The notes under the pieces were generated by a model. That model was given only the letters and a program-made list of their open reading frames with translations, was not told the origin of the DNA and made no database searches. From Streptomyces sp. rh34 (GTDB taxonomy: Bacteria > Actinomycetota > Actinomycetes > Streptomycetales > Streptomycetaceae), in the NCBI RefSeq assembly GCF_002551245.1, contig NZ_NTGZ01000007.1, positions 1-64,000 of the forward strand: a stretch of 64,000 nucleotides of DNA. Reading direction: 5' to 3'. Below are positions 17,337-25,811 of the stretch, one piece after another; positions within the stretch are counted from its first letter, which is position 1, and each line of letters opens with the position of its first letter. Made by a program: the position numbers and the translations under genes.

Positions 17337-18505
17337 CCGGTCTCGTCGCACGGATCGAGGCCGCCACCCCGCCCGGCCGCGACCGGGCCGTCGACACCCT
17401 GCGGGCCCTGGCGATCCTCGGTGTGGTGGGCGGGCACTGGCTGGTGACCGCGCTGGTCACCGACAGCGGCACGGTGCGCGGGGCCAGCCCGCTGACGTAT
17501 CTGCCTGAACTCCACCCGGTCTCCTGGGTGTTCCAGACCCTCGCGGTGTTCTTCCTGGTGGGCGGGCAGGTGGCGGCGGGGAGTTGGGCCTCGGCCCGGC
17601 AGCGCGGCGTGCCGTACGGGCAGTGGGTGGGCGGCCGGCTGGGGCGCCTGTTCCGGCCGGTGTCGGCGGTGCTCGTGGTGTGGGCGCTCGCGGCGGCCGC
17701 GATGCTGGTGGCCGGGGTGGGTGATGCGACGGTCCGCGCGCTGGTCAAGCTGGTCTGGTCCCCGCTGTGGTTCCTGCTGGTCTTCGCCGCGCTGACCGCG
17801 CTGACTCCCCTGGTGGCGCGGCTGCACCCGCTGTGGCCGCTCGTGGTGGTGCTGCACGTCGACCTCGTACGCCTGGGTCTCGGCGGTCCTCGTGAACTGG
17901 AGTGGATCAACGTGGTCGCGGGCTGGCTGGTGCCGTACTGCCTGGGGGCGCTGGTGGCCCGGGGCGGGATGCGCGGCCGGGCGGGCCGCTGGGCGCTGCT
18001 GCTCGGCGGCGCGGCGGCGGCCGTCGCGCTCGTTGGGTGGGCCGGGTATCCGGCCGCCATGGTCGGCGTTCCGGGCGGCCGGATGTCCAATCTGGATCCG
18101 CCGAGCCTGGCCGCCGTGGCGTTCGGCCTGGCGCAGTGCGGGGCGGCGCTGCTGCTGCTCGGTCCCCTGCGCCGGGCGCTGCGGAGGCCCGCGGTCTGGG
18201 CGGTGGTGGCGGTGGTGAACCTGTCGGCGATGACCGTCTTCCTGTGGCACCAGACCGCGATGATCATCGTCACGACGGGTGCGTCGCTGATCGCGGACGG
18301 CCCGCTGGCGGGGCTGCACACCGTGCCCGACGGCGCCGGCTGGGTGCTCGCCCGCGTGCTGTGGCTGCCGGTGTTCGCGCTGGCCCTGCTGGTGTGCTGG
18401 GCCGCGTTCCGGGGTTACGAGCACGGCGGGCGGCGCCCTGGCGGGGGCTCCCTCGTCGTACGGGAGTCCTCCCCCGAGCGGAAGGGACACGCACGTCGTG
18501 CCTAG
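17333..18505 (+). CDS. acyltransferase family 3-like membrane protein
   Basis: The 390-residue integral membrane protein has about ten hydrophobic segments. It begins with a cytoplasmic RDRAVDTLRALAILGVVGGHW, the first-helix signature of acyltransferase 3 proteins (Arg and then a conserved His), and ends MTVFLWHQTAMIIVTT, the usual last-helix motif. Such enzymes acylate sugars, lipids or peptidoglycan-linked groups at the membrane. The acceptor is unknown. The ATG overlaps the hydrolase stop (ATGA), and the 3' end overlaps the kinase start by 8 bp. The genes are therefore one operon, and the kinase may sense an envelope change. Confidence 0.85.
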   Translation: MTGLVARIEAATPPGRDRAVDTLRALAILGVVGGHWLVTALVTDSGTVRGASPLTYLPELHPVSWVFQTLAVFFLVGGQVAAGSWASARQRGVPYGQWVGGRLGRLFRPVSAVLVVWALAAAAMLVAGVGDATVRALVKLVWSPLWFLLVFAALTALTPLVARLHPLWPLVVVLHVDLVRLGLGGPRELEWINVVAGWLVPYCLGALVARGGMRGRAGRWALLLGGAAAAVALVGWAGYPAAMVGVPGGRMSNLDPPSLAAVAFGLAQCGAALLLLGPLRRALRRPAVWAVVAVVNLSAMTVFLWHQTAMIIVTTGASLIADGPLAGLHTVPDGAGWVLARVLWLPVFALALLVCWAAFRGYEHGGRRPGGGSLVVRESSPERKGHARRA

Positions 18506-19883
18506 TCTGAGCAAGAGCGGAGCCAAGGGGGCGGTGGGGGCGGTGACGTCATCGAGGGCGCTACGTCTACGGGCGGCGGTGCGCCGTGTGCCGCGTGCCC
18601 TGCACGAGGAGTTGTGGGCCGCGCCGGTCGACCGGGTGCCCCGCATGGGAGAGCCGAACGCGCCGGTGTGGCGTCCGGTGTTCCTGGTGCTGCTGGTGAT
18701 CACCGCGGTAGCCGTCGTGGTGATCCGTACCGTCGAACTCACCCCGTACGGCGCCTCGGTCAGCGGCTTGGCGGTGCTGATGGCCGTTGCCCAGTCCACG
18801 GCGCTGGTGGCCGGAATGATCCGTCCGGTGGGCGCCTGGTGGGCGGCGACCGCACTGTCGGTCGTGGCGGTGCTGGTCACCGTGGCCGCCGCTCCCGCGG
18901 ACCCGCCCTACCCGTGGGTCAACGGTCTCCCTCGAACCGACGAGTTCCTGTATCCCACCCCCTTCGCGGGAGCGGCGTTGCAGGGCGGCGCCCTGTTCCT
19001 GCTGGCGTTGCGGGTCCGGCCCCGCCGCGCGGTGGCCGCGCTGGTTCTCTCCCTGGCGCCGGCGCTGTACGTCGCCCTGCACACGCCGCCGCTGCCGCAT
19101 GTGAGCTATGCCGTGACCTCGCTCGTGCTCGTCACCGCGCTGGCCCTCGGTACCGCACTGCGCAGCCTTCGCCTGGCCCGTAAGGACCTCGTCGTCCAGG
19201 CCGAACTGACCGCCGAGGAGCGGGCCCGGCGCACCCTGCTGGAGGAGCGCGGCCGGATCGCCCGAGAGCTGCACGACGTGGTCGCCCACCACATGTCGGT
19301 GATCTCCATCCAGGCGCAGGTCGCCCCGCACCTGGTGGAGCACCCCACCGAGGAGCTGCGGGAGAATCTGACCGGCATCCGTGAGAACGCCCTGGAAGCC
19401 CTCACCGAGCTGCGCAGGGTGCTGGGCGTCCTGCGCTCGGAGGACGCCCCGTCGCAGAGTGCGCGGCACGCCCCGCAGCCGGGCCTCGGCGGCCTCGACG
19501 GCCTGCTCGCCACGGTGCGCTCGGCCGGTCTCGCCGTCACCCGGTCCACGACCGGCGATCCCCGCCCCCTTCCGCCGGGCGTCGAGCTGTCCGCGTACCG
19601 CATCGTGCAGGAGGCCCTGAGCAACGTGATGCGCCACGCACCCAGCGCGAGCGCCGAGGTGGTGATCGGCCACCGGCCCGCCGGACTGACCGTCCGGGTC
19701 GTCAACTCGCCGCCGGACCGCCCGGCGGCCCCCTCCCCGGGCGTACGCCACGGCCTGCTCGGGATGCGCGAACGCGCGGCGATGCTCGGCGGCGAGCTGG
19801 CCACCGGCCCCACGCCCGAAGGCGGCTGGGAAGTCACCGCGATCCTTCCCACCAGCACCGAGACGACCGAGGACGCCCCATGA
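18498..19883 (+). CDS. two-component sensor histidine kinase (HisKA_3, NarL-system type)
   Basis: The 461-residue protein has about five membrane segments between residues 50 and 225. The HisKA_3 dimerisation helix contains the phospho-acceptor His in RGRIARELHDVVAHHMSVIS. The HATPase domain has SAYRIVQEALSNVMRHA and GHGLLGMRERA-like boxes (here VRHGLLGMRERAAMLGG). The domain order fits DesK/NarX-type kinases. GTG 18498 is the start and overlaps the acyltransferase stop; the end overlaps the response regulator (ATGA). There is no large extracellular loop, so the membrane domain itself may sense its signal. Confidence 0.9.
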   Translation: MPSLSKSGAKGAVGAVTSSRALRLRAAVRRVPRALHEELWAAPVDRVPRMGEPNAPVWRPVFLVLLVITAVAVVVIRTVELTPYGASVSGLAVLMAVAQSTALVAGMIRPVGAWWAATALSVVAVLVTVAAAPADPPYPWVNGLPRTDEFLYPTPFAGAALQGGALFLLALRVRPRRAVAALVLSLAPALYVALHTPPLPHVSYAVTSLVLVTALALGTALRSLRLARKDLVVQAELTAEERARRTLLEERGRIARELHDVVAHHMSVISIQAQVAPHLVEHPTEELRENLTGIRENALEALTELRRVLGVLRSEDAPSQSARHAPQPGLGGLDGLLATVRSAGLAVTRSTTGDPRPLPPGVELSAYRIVQEALSNVMRHAPSASAEVVIGHRPAGLTVRVVNSPPDRPAAPSPGVRHGLLGMRERAAMLGGELATGPTPEGGWEVTAILPTSTETTEDAP

Positions 19884-20554
19884 CACCGCCCATCCGCGCC
19901 GTGATCGCCGACGACCAGATGATGGTCCGCCAGGGCTTCACGGTCCTGCTGAACGCCGAGCCGGACATCGAGGTCGTCGGTCAGGCCGTCAACGGGCTCG
20001 ACGCGGTCGACATGGTCGCCGAACTCGCCCCGGACGTCGTCCTGATGGACATCCGGATGCCGGAGCTGGGCGGTATCGAGGCCACCCGGCGGATCACCTC
20101 CCCGGAGGACTCGGCGGTGAAGGTGCTCGTGCTGACCACCTTCGATCTCGACGAGTACGTCTACGAGGCGCTGCGCGCGGGCGCTTCGGGCTTCCTGCTG
20201 AAGGACGCGTCGGCCGACGAACTCGCGCACGCGGTACGGGTGGTGGCGGCGGGCGACGCACTGCTCTCGCCGAACATCACCAAGCGGCTCATCGTGGAGT
20301 TCTCCCGGACGGCCGGGGCCCCGCGTTCGCCGCTCAAGGCACGGGTCGGGGATCTGACGGAGCGCGAGACGGAGGTGCTGACGCTGATCGCGGGCGGCCT
20401 GTCGAACGCGGAGATCGCCCGGCAGCTCATCGTGGCGGAGCAGACGGTGAAGACCCATGTGGGCCGGATCCTGGTCAAGTTGGGCGTCCGCGACCGGACC
20501 CAGGCGGCGGTTTTCGCGTACGAGTCGGGGCTGGTGCGCCCGGCCGGGCTCTGA
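19880..20554 (+). CDS. two-component response regulator, NarL/LuxR family
   Basis: A 224-residue regulator. The receiver domain has the acidic pocket IADDQMMVRQGF, the phospho-acceptor Asp in DVVLMDIRMPELGG, the Thr in VLVLTTFDLDEYV and the Lys in GFLLKDAS. The C-terminal LuxR HTH reads LTERETEVLTLIAGGLSNAEIA, then TVKTHVGRILVKLGVRDR. It is the partner of the upstream kinase, with a four-base overlap. The target genes are unknown; by position the acyltransferase operon itself is a candidate. Confidence 0.93.
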   Translation: MTPPIRAVIADDQMMVRQGFTVLLNAEPDIEVVGQAVNGLDAVDMVAELAPDVVLMDIRMPELGGIEATRRITSPEDSAVKVLVLTTFDLDEYVYEALRAGASGFLLKDASADELAHAVRVVAAGDALLSPNITKRLIVEFSRTAGAPRSPLKARVGDLTERETEVLTLIAGGLSNAEIARQLIVAEQTVKTHVGRILVKLGVRDRTQAAVFAYESGLVRPAGL

Positions 20555-20645
20555 CCGCCGACGAAACCCCGTCCGCGGGGCCCGTCTCCGGACCCCCGGG
20601 GCCTCCCCCGGCACACCTGCGGGCCCCGTTCCGTAGGATCTCACC

Positions 20646-21908
20646 GTGACAACGGGGAACGGGGCAGAAACAGAGAGCGGCCGAGCGGTGGCCGCCGCGC
20701 ACGGAGGGTACGGGCCGGATCCGTCGCCGTACGCGCGACCAGCGCCACACCCACCGGCCCACCCGCCGCCCACGCCGCCCACGGAGATCGAGCGCGCGCT
20801 GTCCGCGGCCGTCGCGGGCGGCGGCGCCGACGCGGTCGTGGAGCTGCTCGCGCGGACCCGGCTGTACGTGCTGGTCGCCCGGCTGCACGCGGACATCCCC
20901 GGCTGGACGGCCCCCCTGCGCGCGATCCGCGACGAGGCCTCCGGGCGGACCTGCGTCCCGGTCCTGACCCAGGGGATGCTGCCGCCCTGGCACCCGGAGT
21001 GGGTCTTCCGCGAGGTGAGCATCGGCGAGCTGGCCCGGATCTGGCCGTACGACGTGCGCCGCCTCGCGGTGAACCACGGCACCCCGTACGCGGCGATGGT
21101 CGACGCCCGGCCCAAGCGCCTGAAGGCCTGGGTGAAGGCCGACGAGCACTCCGGCGGGGCCCAGCGGGGCGTCCTGCTCACCGACGGCGGTGGGCCGCTG
21201 CACGGGCCGCTCGCCCACGGGCTGGCGCTCGGCGCCCATCTGTCCGTCACCAACGGCCTGATCTGGAACCGGCTCGGCGCCGCTTACGAGAACTACGCGA
21301 CCGACCGGGCCCGGCTGCGCAGCCCGTGGGGCATCCCGCACCGCGCCGAGTACCGTGACCGCCTAGCGTCGCTGATGAAGAACCAGCTGGTCGGGCGCGT
21401 CCAGGAAGCCGTCCTGCGCACCCGGCACACCCTGGCGCACCGGCTGGGACGCACGCCGACGCGCGAGGAGTGGTCCGACGCGGTGGCCCGTGCCTTCGCC
21501 GCGCGCGACGCCGACGACCGGGCGGTGGCGGACCGGGCGCTGCGTCACGTCGCCCTGTACGAGGAGAAGTTCCGGGCCGACGGCGTACTCGCCCCGGACG
21601 GCCGTGTCGACACCCTGGCCGCCTTCGACCTCGGCCGGGCGGTCAACGTCGTACGGCTCGCGCTCGGCGCCCGGTACGGCGATCCGCACGAGGCCGAGCA
21701 GGACGTCCTGCGGATCGGCGAACTCGCCCGGGCGGCCTACTCCTCGTGGGCGGACTTCTCCCTCGGCTACCTCATGGCCCGGGTGGTCCACGGGGCCGAG
21801 GACGACGGCCCGGAGGCCGCCGAGCCCACGTACCTGCAGTCGCTCGCCGAGCACCGCATGCTGACCGAGGACCCCACCAGCCCCTACCGGAACATCCCCT
21901 GGTCATGA
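20646..21908 (+). CDS. DUF1266 domain protein, first of a tandem pair
   Basis: The 420-residue protein has a Pro-rich N-terminal 45 residues. Next comes an SseB-like region (EIERALSAAVAGGGADAVV to LTQGMLPPWHPEWVFREVSI, about 48-130). The C-terminal DUF1266 domain (about 200-400) includes GPLAHGLALGAHLSVTNGLIWN, LRSPWGIPHRAEYRDRL, GRAVNVVRLALGARYG and FSLGYLMARVVHG. DUF1266 proteins are widespread in actinobacteria without known activity. The GTG at 20646 is the likely start. Its stop overlaps the start of a paralogue. The weakly aligned 90-bp gap after the two-component genes suggests an independent promoter. Confidence 0.78.
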   Translation: MTTGNGAETESGRAVAAAHGGYGPDPSPYARPAPHPPAHPPPTPPTEIERALSAAVAGGGADAVVELLARTRLYVLVARLHADIPGWTAPLRAIRDEASGRTCVPVLTQGMLPPWHPEWVFREVSIGELARIWPYDVRRLAVNHGTPYAAMVDARPKRLKAWVKADEHSGGAQRGVLLTDGGGPLHGPLAHGLALGAHLSVTNGLIWNRLGAAYENYATDRARLRSPWGIPHRAEYRDRLASLMKNQLVGRVQEAVLRTRHTLAHRLGRTPTREEWSDAVARAFAARDADDRAVADRALRHVALYEEKFRADGVLAPDGRVDTLAAFDLGRAVNVVRLALGARYGDPHEAEQDVLRIGELARAAYSSWADFSLGYLMARVVHGAEDDGPEAAEPTYLQSLAEHRMLTEDPTSPYRNIPWS

Positions 21909-23089
21909 ACCCGAACCCTCCCACCGCGCCCCCGGCCCCCTGGCCGCCCGCCCCCTGGACCCCGCCGTCCGAGACCGAGCAGCTCCTCCACGAGGCGGCA
22001 CTGCGCGGCGACGCCCGGGCCCAACTGGCGGCACTCGCCGGGGCCCAGCTGTATATCCCGGCCCCGCGCGCCGAGGCGGACGCGAAGCCGGACACCATCA
22101 CCTGGCGCGCGCACCACGACCCGGCCGGCTTCGTCTGCCGCCCGGTGCTCACCCGGGGCATGCTGCCCGCCTGGCATCCGGACTGGGTCTTCCACGGGGT
22201 CTCGCTGCGGTGGGCCGCCGAGTTCGGCTGGTCCGACCCGCGCGTGTTCCTCGGGGTGAACGTGGGGACGCCCGGCCAGCTGCTGTTGCCGACGGGCCCG
22301 ACGGACCTGGCGCTGTGGCAGCGCGCGTACGCGGAGAACGACCGTCTCCCGGAGAACCGGCTGCTCGCGCTGCGCCACGGTGCGCTGCACGGGCCGCTGG
22401 CGTACGGGCTGGCCTGCGGAGCGCATCTGGCGATCGGGAACGCGGTGCCGTGGAACGAGGTCGGCACGGTCTACCGCGAATACACCACCGAGCGCGATCT
22501 GCTCCGTACGTCCTGGGGCATCACCGGGCACGCGGAGTGGCGCAAGCAGCTGGACACCCTGCTGGAGGCCCGTAACAGCCCGCCGGAACCGGACTTCGTG
22601 CTGCGTACCCGCGACCAGCTGGCGTCCGCGCTGGGCGAGTTGCCCTCGGCCGACCTGTGGCGGGAGACCGCGGCCGGCCACGCCCAGGACCTGGGGGCGG
22701 ACTCCGGCACGGTCAAGGGCATCGAGGAGCTGGTGCGGCGGATCATGCGCTACGAGGCCCGGTTCCGCGCGGACGGGCTGCTGCCGCCGGACGGCCGGGT
22801 CCGCACGACGGTCGCCTACGACTACGGGCGGGCGGTGAACCTGGCGCGCTGGGGGCTGTCGGCACGCTACTGCGCCCCCGCCGACGCGGAGCAGGCGATC
22901 GTCTACGCCGGGGCGCTGAGCAAGTCGGCCCACCGCTCCTGGGAGGAGTTCTCGGCGGGCTACTCGCTGGGGCGGGTGCTGCGGTTCGACGAGGAGCAGT
23001 ACGGGCCTTTCTACGAGAAGAACGTCCTCGCCCACCGCCTGCTGGCGGAGAGCGAGGGCAGCCCGTGGCGGCACATCCCGTGGCGCTGA
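21905..23089 (+). CDS. DUF1266 domain protein, second of a tandem pair
   Basis: A 394-residue paralogue of the preceding protein with the same architecture: a Pro-rich start, LTRGMLPAWHPDWVFHGVSL, GPLAYGLACGAHLAIGNAVPWNEVG, LLRTSWGITGHAEWRKQLD, GRAVNLARWGLSARYC and FSAGYSLGRVLRFDE. Both end with SPWRHIPW-like residues (SPYRNIPWS in the first). ATG 21905 overlaps the stop of the first gene. The pair therefore looks like an old tandem duplication kept as a coupled unit, perhaps as a heterodimer. The function is unknown. Confidence 0.78.
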   Translation: MNPNPPTAPPAPWPPAPWTPPSETEQLLHEAALRGDARAQLAALAGAQLYIPAPRAEADAKPDTITWRAHHDPAGFVCRPVLTRGMLPAWHPDWVFHGVSLRWAAEFGWSDPRVFLGVNVGTPGQLLLPTGPTDLALWQRAYAENDRLPENRLLALRHGALHGPLAYGLACGAHLAIGNAVPWNEVGTVYREYTTERDLLRTSWGITGHAEWRKQLDTLLEARNSPPEPDFVLRTRDQLASALGELPSADLWRETAAGHAQDLGADSGTVKGIEELVRRIMRYEARFRADGLLPPDGRVRTTVAYDYGRAVNLARWGLSARYCAPADAEQAIVYAGALSKSAHRSWEEFSAGYSLGRVLRFDEEQYGPFYEKNVLAHRLLAESEGSPWRHIPWR

Positions 23090-23104
23090 ACCGGGGCCTC
23101 CCGG

Positions 23105-23986
23105 TCAGCCGCCGGGCAGCAGGTGACGGTAGCTGTCCGGATTCTCCACCAGGAACCGGGCGAAGCTTCGCGCCGGGTGGCCGGTGAGCCTGGGCACCTC
23201 GTCGGAGACGGCGGCCAGCTCCCCCTCGGCGATGGCCTCGTACGAGGTGACCCAGCCGGCCACCTCCCAGTCCTCCGCCCCGTAGCCGGCCCGGGAGGCG
23301 TAGGCCTCCTCGCGCGTCTCGGGGACGTAGACGACGGGGCGCCCGGTGACCCGGCTCAGCTCCTCGGCCGCCTCGGCGAGGGTGAGCGCCTCGGGCCCGG
23401 TGAGGTCGTAGACCCGGTCGTCGTGGTCCGTGCCCTCGTCGAGGAGCACGGCCGCCGCCGCGTCGGCGATGTCCTCGTGGGCGACGGCCGCCACCCGCCC
23501 GTCGCCCGCCGGCCCGCGCAGCACGCCGTCGGTGCCGGCCATCGCGGGCAGCCCCGCCAGATACCAGTTGTCGCGCAGGAAGGTGTGGCGGATCTCGGCC
23601 GTACGGATGTGGGCCTCGGTGTCCCAGTGGTCGCGGGCGAAGGTGAACGTGGCGTCGGGCGCGGCCCCCTGGAAGGACACGTACACGATCCGCTCCACGC
23701 CCACCGCCACGGCGGCGTCGATCGCCGTGGTGTGCTCGCGGACCCGGTAGGGGCTTTCGTGGGCGGAGACCAGGAACAGAGTGTGAGCCCCGTCGAGGGC
23801 CCGGCGCATGGCCTCCGCGTCGCCGTAGCGGGCGGCGGGCGCGTGGTCGGCGCCGGGCAGGTCGGGCAGCCGGGCGGGGTCGCGGCCGAGGAGCCGTACG
23901 GGTACGCCGGTCCGGGCCAGCCGTCGGGCGACCCGGCCGCCGACCGCTCCGGTCGCTCCGGTCACCGCGATAAGGGGGCCGATCAC
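23105..23986 (-). CDS. NmrA-like NAD(P)-binding protein
   Basis: A 293-residue atypical short-chain dehydrogenase. The nucleotide-binding motif IAVTGATGAVGGRVARRLA is at the N-terminus, followed by VRLLGRDPARLPDL, FLVSAHESPYRVREHTTAID and IVYVSFQGAAPDATFTFARDH. The active-site Tyr-x3-Lys of true SDR enzymes is absent, so it fits the NmrA/TMR group of redox sensors or quinone reductases (QorB-like). GTG 23986 is the start. It is convergent with the DUF1266 pair, 15 bp apart. The substrate is unknown. Confidence 0.83.
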   Translation of the reverse strand: MIGPLIAVTGATGAVGGRVARRLARTGVPVRLLGRDPARLPDLPGADHAPAARYGDAEAMRRALDGAHTLFLVSAHESPYRVREHTTAIDAAVAVGVERIVYVSFQGAAPDATFTFARDHWDTEAHIRTAEIRHTFLRDNWYLAGLPAMAGTDGVLRGPAGDGRVAAVAHEDIADAAAAVLLDEGTDHDDRVYDLTGPEALTLAEAAEELSRVTGRPVVYVPETREEAYASRAGYGAEDWEVAGWVTSYEAIAEGELAAVSDEVPRLTGHPARSFARFLVENPDSYRHLLPGG

Positions 23987-24096
23987 TGGGTTCGTCTTCC
24001 TCTCGTCTCGTCGTTCACCGTGCCAGATGTTCTCCGTGCCCGGCCCTGCCGCCGGGCTTCATCGCCTCGTACCGGACGGGGGCGACGAGGCGGGCG

Positions 24097-24136
24097 GGGG
24101 CGACGACCGGGACCTCGTGGTCCCGGTCGTCGCCCC
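24097..24136. terminator. perfect 18-bp hairpin upstream of the NmrA-like gene
   Basis: Arms 24097-24114 and 24119-24136 pair perfectly around the loop TCGT. A smaller hairpin with arms GTGGTTCG and CGAACCAC follows at 24158-24178. Together they end the minus-strand surface-protein gene whose stop is at 24204. Confidence 0.75.
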
Positions 24137-24203
24137 GGACACGCCTCGGGCGCAACGGTGGTTCGGTCATCGAACCACGCCGGCGGGCGGTGCTTCGTGC
24201 CTG

Positions 24204-25697
24204 CTAGAAGGTGCGGCGACGAGCCCTGCGCGTGGCCACGAGAACCGTGCCGCCCGCGGCGACCAGCGCGGCCGCGATGGACCCGATGATCCACTCGCCG
24301 CCCCGCGAGCCGGTGTCGGGCAGCTCACCCGGATGGCTCGGCGAGTGCGTGGGATGCGGCGTGTGGCCGGTGGGGGTGGAGGTGGGAGTGGGGTGTGTCG
24401 GGGTCGGCGTGGGGTCGGTGGGGGTCGGCGTGGGATCCGTGGGGGTCGGCGTCGGATCCGTCGGCGTGGGAGTCGGTGTGGGATCCGTGGGAGTCGGTGT
24501 GGGATCCGTGGGAGTCGGCGTCGGATCCGTCGGCGTCGGTGTGGGATCCGTCGGCGTCGGCGTCGGATCCGTCGGCGTCGGCGTCGGATCCGTCGGCGTC
24601 GGTGTGGGATCCGTCGGCGTCGGCGTCGGGTCGGGCGAGCAGGTCGGCAGGTCGCCGTCGAAGGGGTACGCGTGGATCTCCTGGCCGCCCGACGCGCCCG
24701 CCGAGGTGTGGGTGAGCGAACCCGCCGTGTAGAAGCGGCCGTTGGTGCCGCTCATGCTGAGCACGGTGGTGCTCGTCGGCTGGCCCACCAGCACACTGCC
24801 CTCGAACTGGGCCGGGCCGGTCAAGGAGAGGTCGGTGGCGTCCGGGAAGTTCCACAGCAGGTTCTCGCGGAGGCCCTCGTTGGGGAACGAGCCCATGAAC
24901 GTGGCGACGCTGCGGGTGCCGCCGTAGACGTTGACGAGGACGGTCGCGCCCTCGGGGATGCCGTTGAACACGAACCCCGTGTTGCCGCCGGCCTCCGACT
25001 CCAGGTCCGCGTCCACGTCGAAGATCTGGATCGCGGACGAGCCGTCACCGGTGAACGTCATGATGTCACCGGTCTTCACCCAGGTGCCCGTCGCCTCCCG
25101 GTGCTCGTCGCCGTCGTACGCGTAGCAGCGGCTGGCCTCGGTGAGCTGCGGGCGCAGCTCCGTGTACGGGGCGGCCGCGTCCGCGTCGAAGCGTGGGGCG
25201 GTGGTGGGGTTCACCGTGCCCGTGAGCTCACCCGCGTACGCGACGCGGCCCGAGTGCGTACCCTCCTCGGCGAGCAGGCGCTCGCCGGCGGCGATGGTCA
25301 CGTCGCCGCCCGCCGTGAGGTAGTCGGAGCCGTCCGGCGGCGGCACCCGCGAACCGACGCCCGCGATGCCGACGTTGTAGATCTGCGAGACCCCGTCCCG
25401 CTTGTCCATGTCGAACTGTCCGAGGGTGACGACCTTCCCCTCCGCCTCGGCCGCCGCCTCCCGGACCAGGAAGTTCCCGCCGACGTAGACGTTGATGTTG
25501 CTGTCGAAGTTGGTGACCGGGCCGTTGTTCGGGTCGTTCCAACTGGGCGGGCAGGCGCTGCCGAGGCAGGGTCCCAGTCCGCCCGGCAGCGGATCGGCAC
25601 CCGCGGCCGGGGCCAGCACGCCCACCATCGCCGCGGCCGTGGCCACTGTCACTGCTGCCCGGATTGCGTTGCCGCGCCTGCGCGCCTTCTGTTCCAT
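24204..25697 (-). CDS. sortase-anchored 'choice-of-anchor A' surface protein
   Basis: The 497-residue secreted protein has a signal peptide (Arg-rich start, AAVTVATAAAMVGVLAPAAGA). A choice-of-anchor A domain of about 290 residues follows, with NFDSNINVYVGGNFLVREAA, GSDYLTAGGDVTIAAG, VLVNVYGG and LLWNFPDATDLSLTG. Then comes a low-complexity wall-spanning stalk of about twelve DPTPTPT units. The end is a sortase signal: LPDTG, a hydrophobic segment and RRARRRTF. The start is the ATG at 25697; a TTG at 25706 is also in frame. The protein should be covalently linked to peptidoglycan, displayed on hyphae or spores, and may bind a surface. It is monocistronic. Confidence 0.87.
   Translation of the reverse strand: MEQKARRRGNAIRAAVTVATAAAMVGVLAPAAGADPLPGGLGPCLGSACPPSWNDPNNGPVTNFDSNINVYVGGNFLVREAAAEAEGKVVTLGQFDMDKRDGVSQIYNVGIAGVGSRVPPPDGSDYLTAGGDVTIAAGERLLAEEGTHSGRVAYAGELTGTVNPTTAPRFDADAAAPYTELRPQLTEASRCYAYDGDEHREATGTWVKTGDIMTFTGDGSSAIQIFDVDADLESEAGGNTGFVFNGIPEGATVLVNVYGGTRSVATFMGSFPNEGLRENLLWNFPDATDLSLTGPAQFEGSVLVGQPTSTTVLSMSGTNGRFYTAGSLTHTSAGASGGQEIHAYPFDGDLPTCSPDPTPTPTDPTPTPTDPTPTPTDPTPTPTDPTPTPTDPTPTPTDPTPTPTDPTPTPTPTDPTPTPTDPTPTPTDPTPTPTHPTPTSTPTGHTPHPTHSPSHPGELPDTGSRGGEWIIGSIAAALVAAGGTVLVATRRARRRTF
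24394..24640 (-). repeat. tandem 21-bp repeat coding for DPTPTPT
   Basis: About twelve 21-bp units encode the heptad Asp-Pro-Thr-Pro-Thr-Pro-Thr. Each unit contains GGATCC or GGGTCG followed by GTSGGNGTSGG on the plus strand. One unit is extended by six bases to DPTPTPTPT. Neighbouring units differ mainly at synonymous sites. Slippage or recombination here would change the stalk length in steps of seven residues without shifting the frame. Confidence 0.85.
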
Positions 25698-25811
25698 GCC
25701 GCGCAATATGCATGGTTAACACTTAGTCATTTTGTATGACACGCCGCTGTTGCCCCTTTACGTAGGCCTATAGGAGGCTTCTTCGGCGCGACACGCACAC
25801 GAAGCGGTACG

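Noticed and set aside
24027..25739. 570-residue plus-strand frame opposite the surface protein
   Set aside because: The repeat GGGSG/RRRIRR composition comes from the antisense of the DPTPTPT repeats, and the minus strand has signal peptide and LPDTG.
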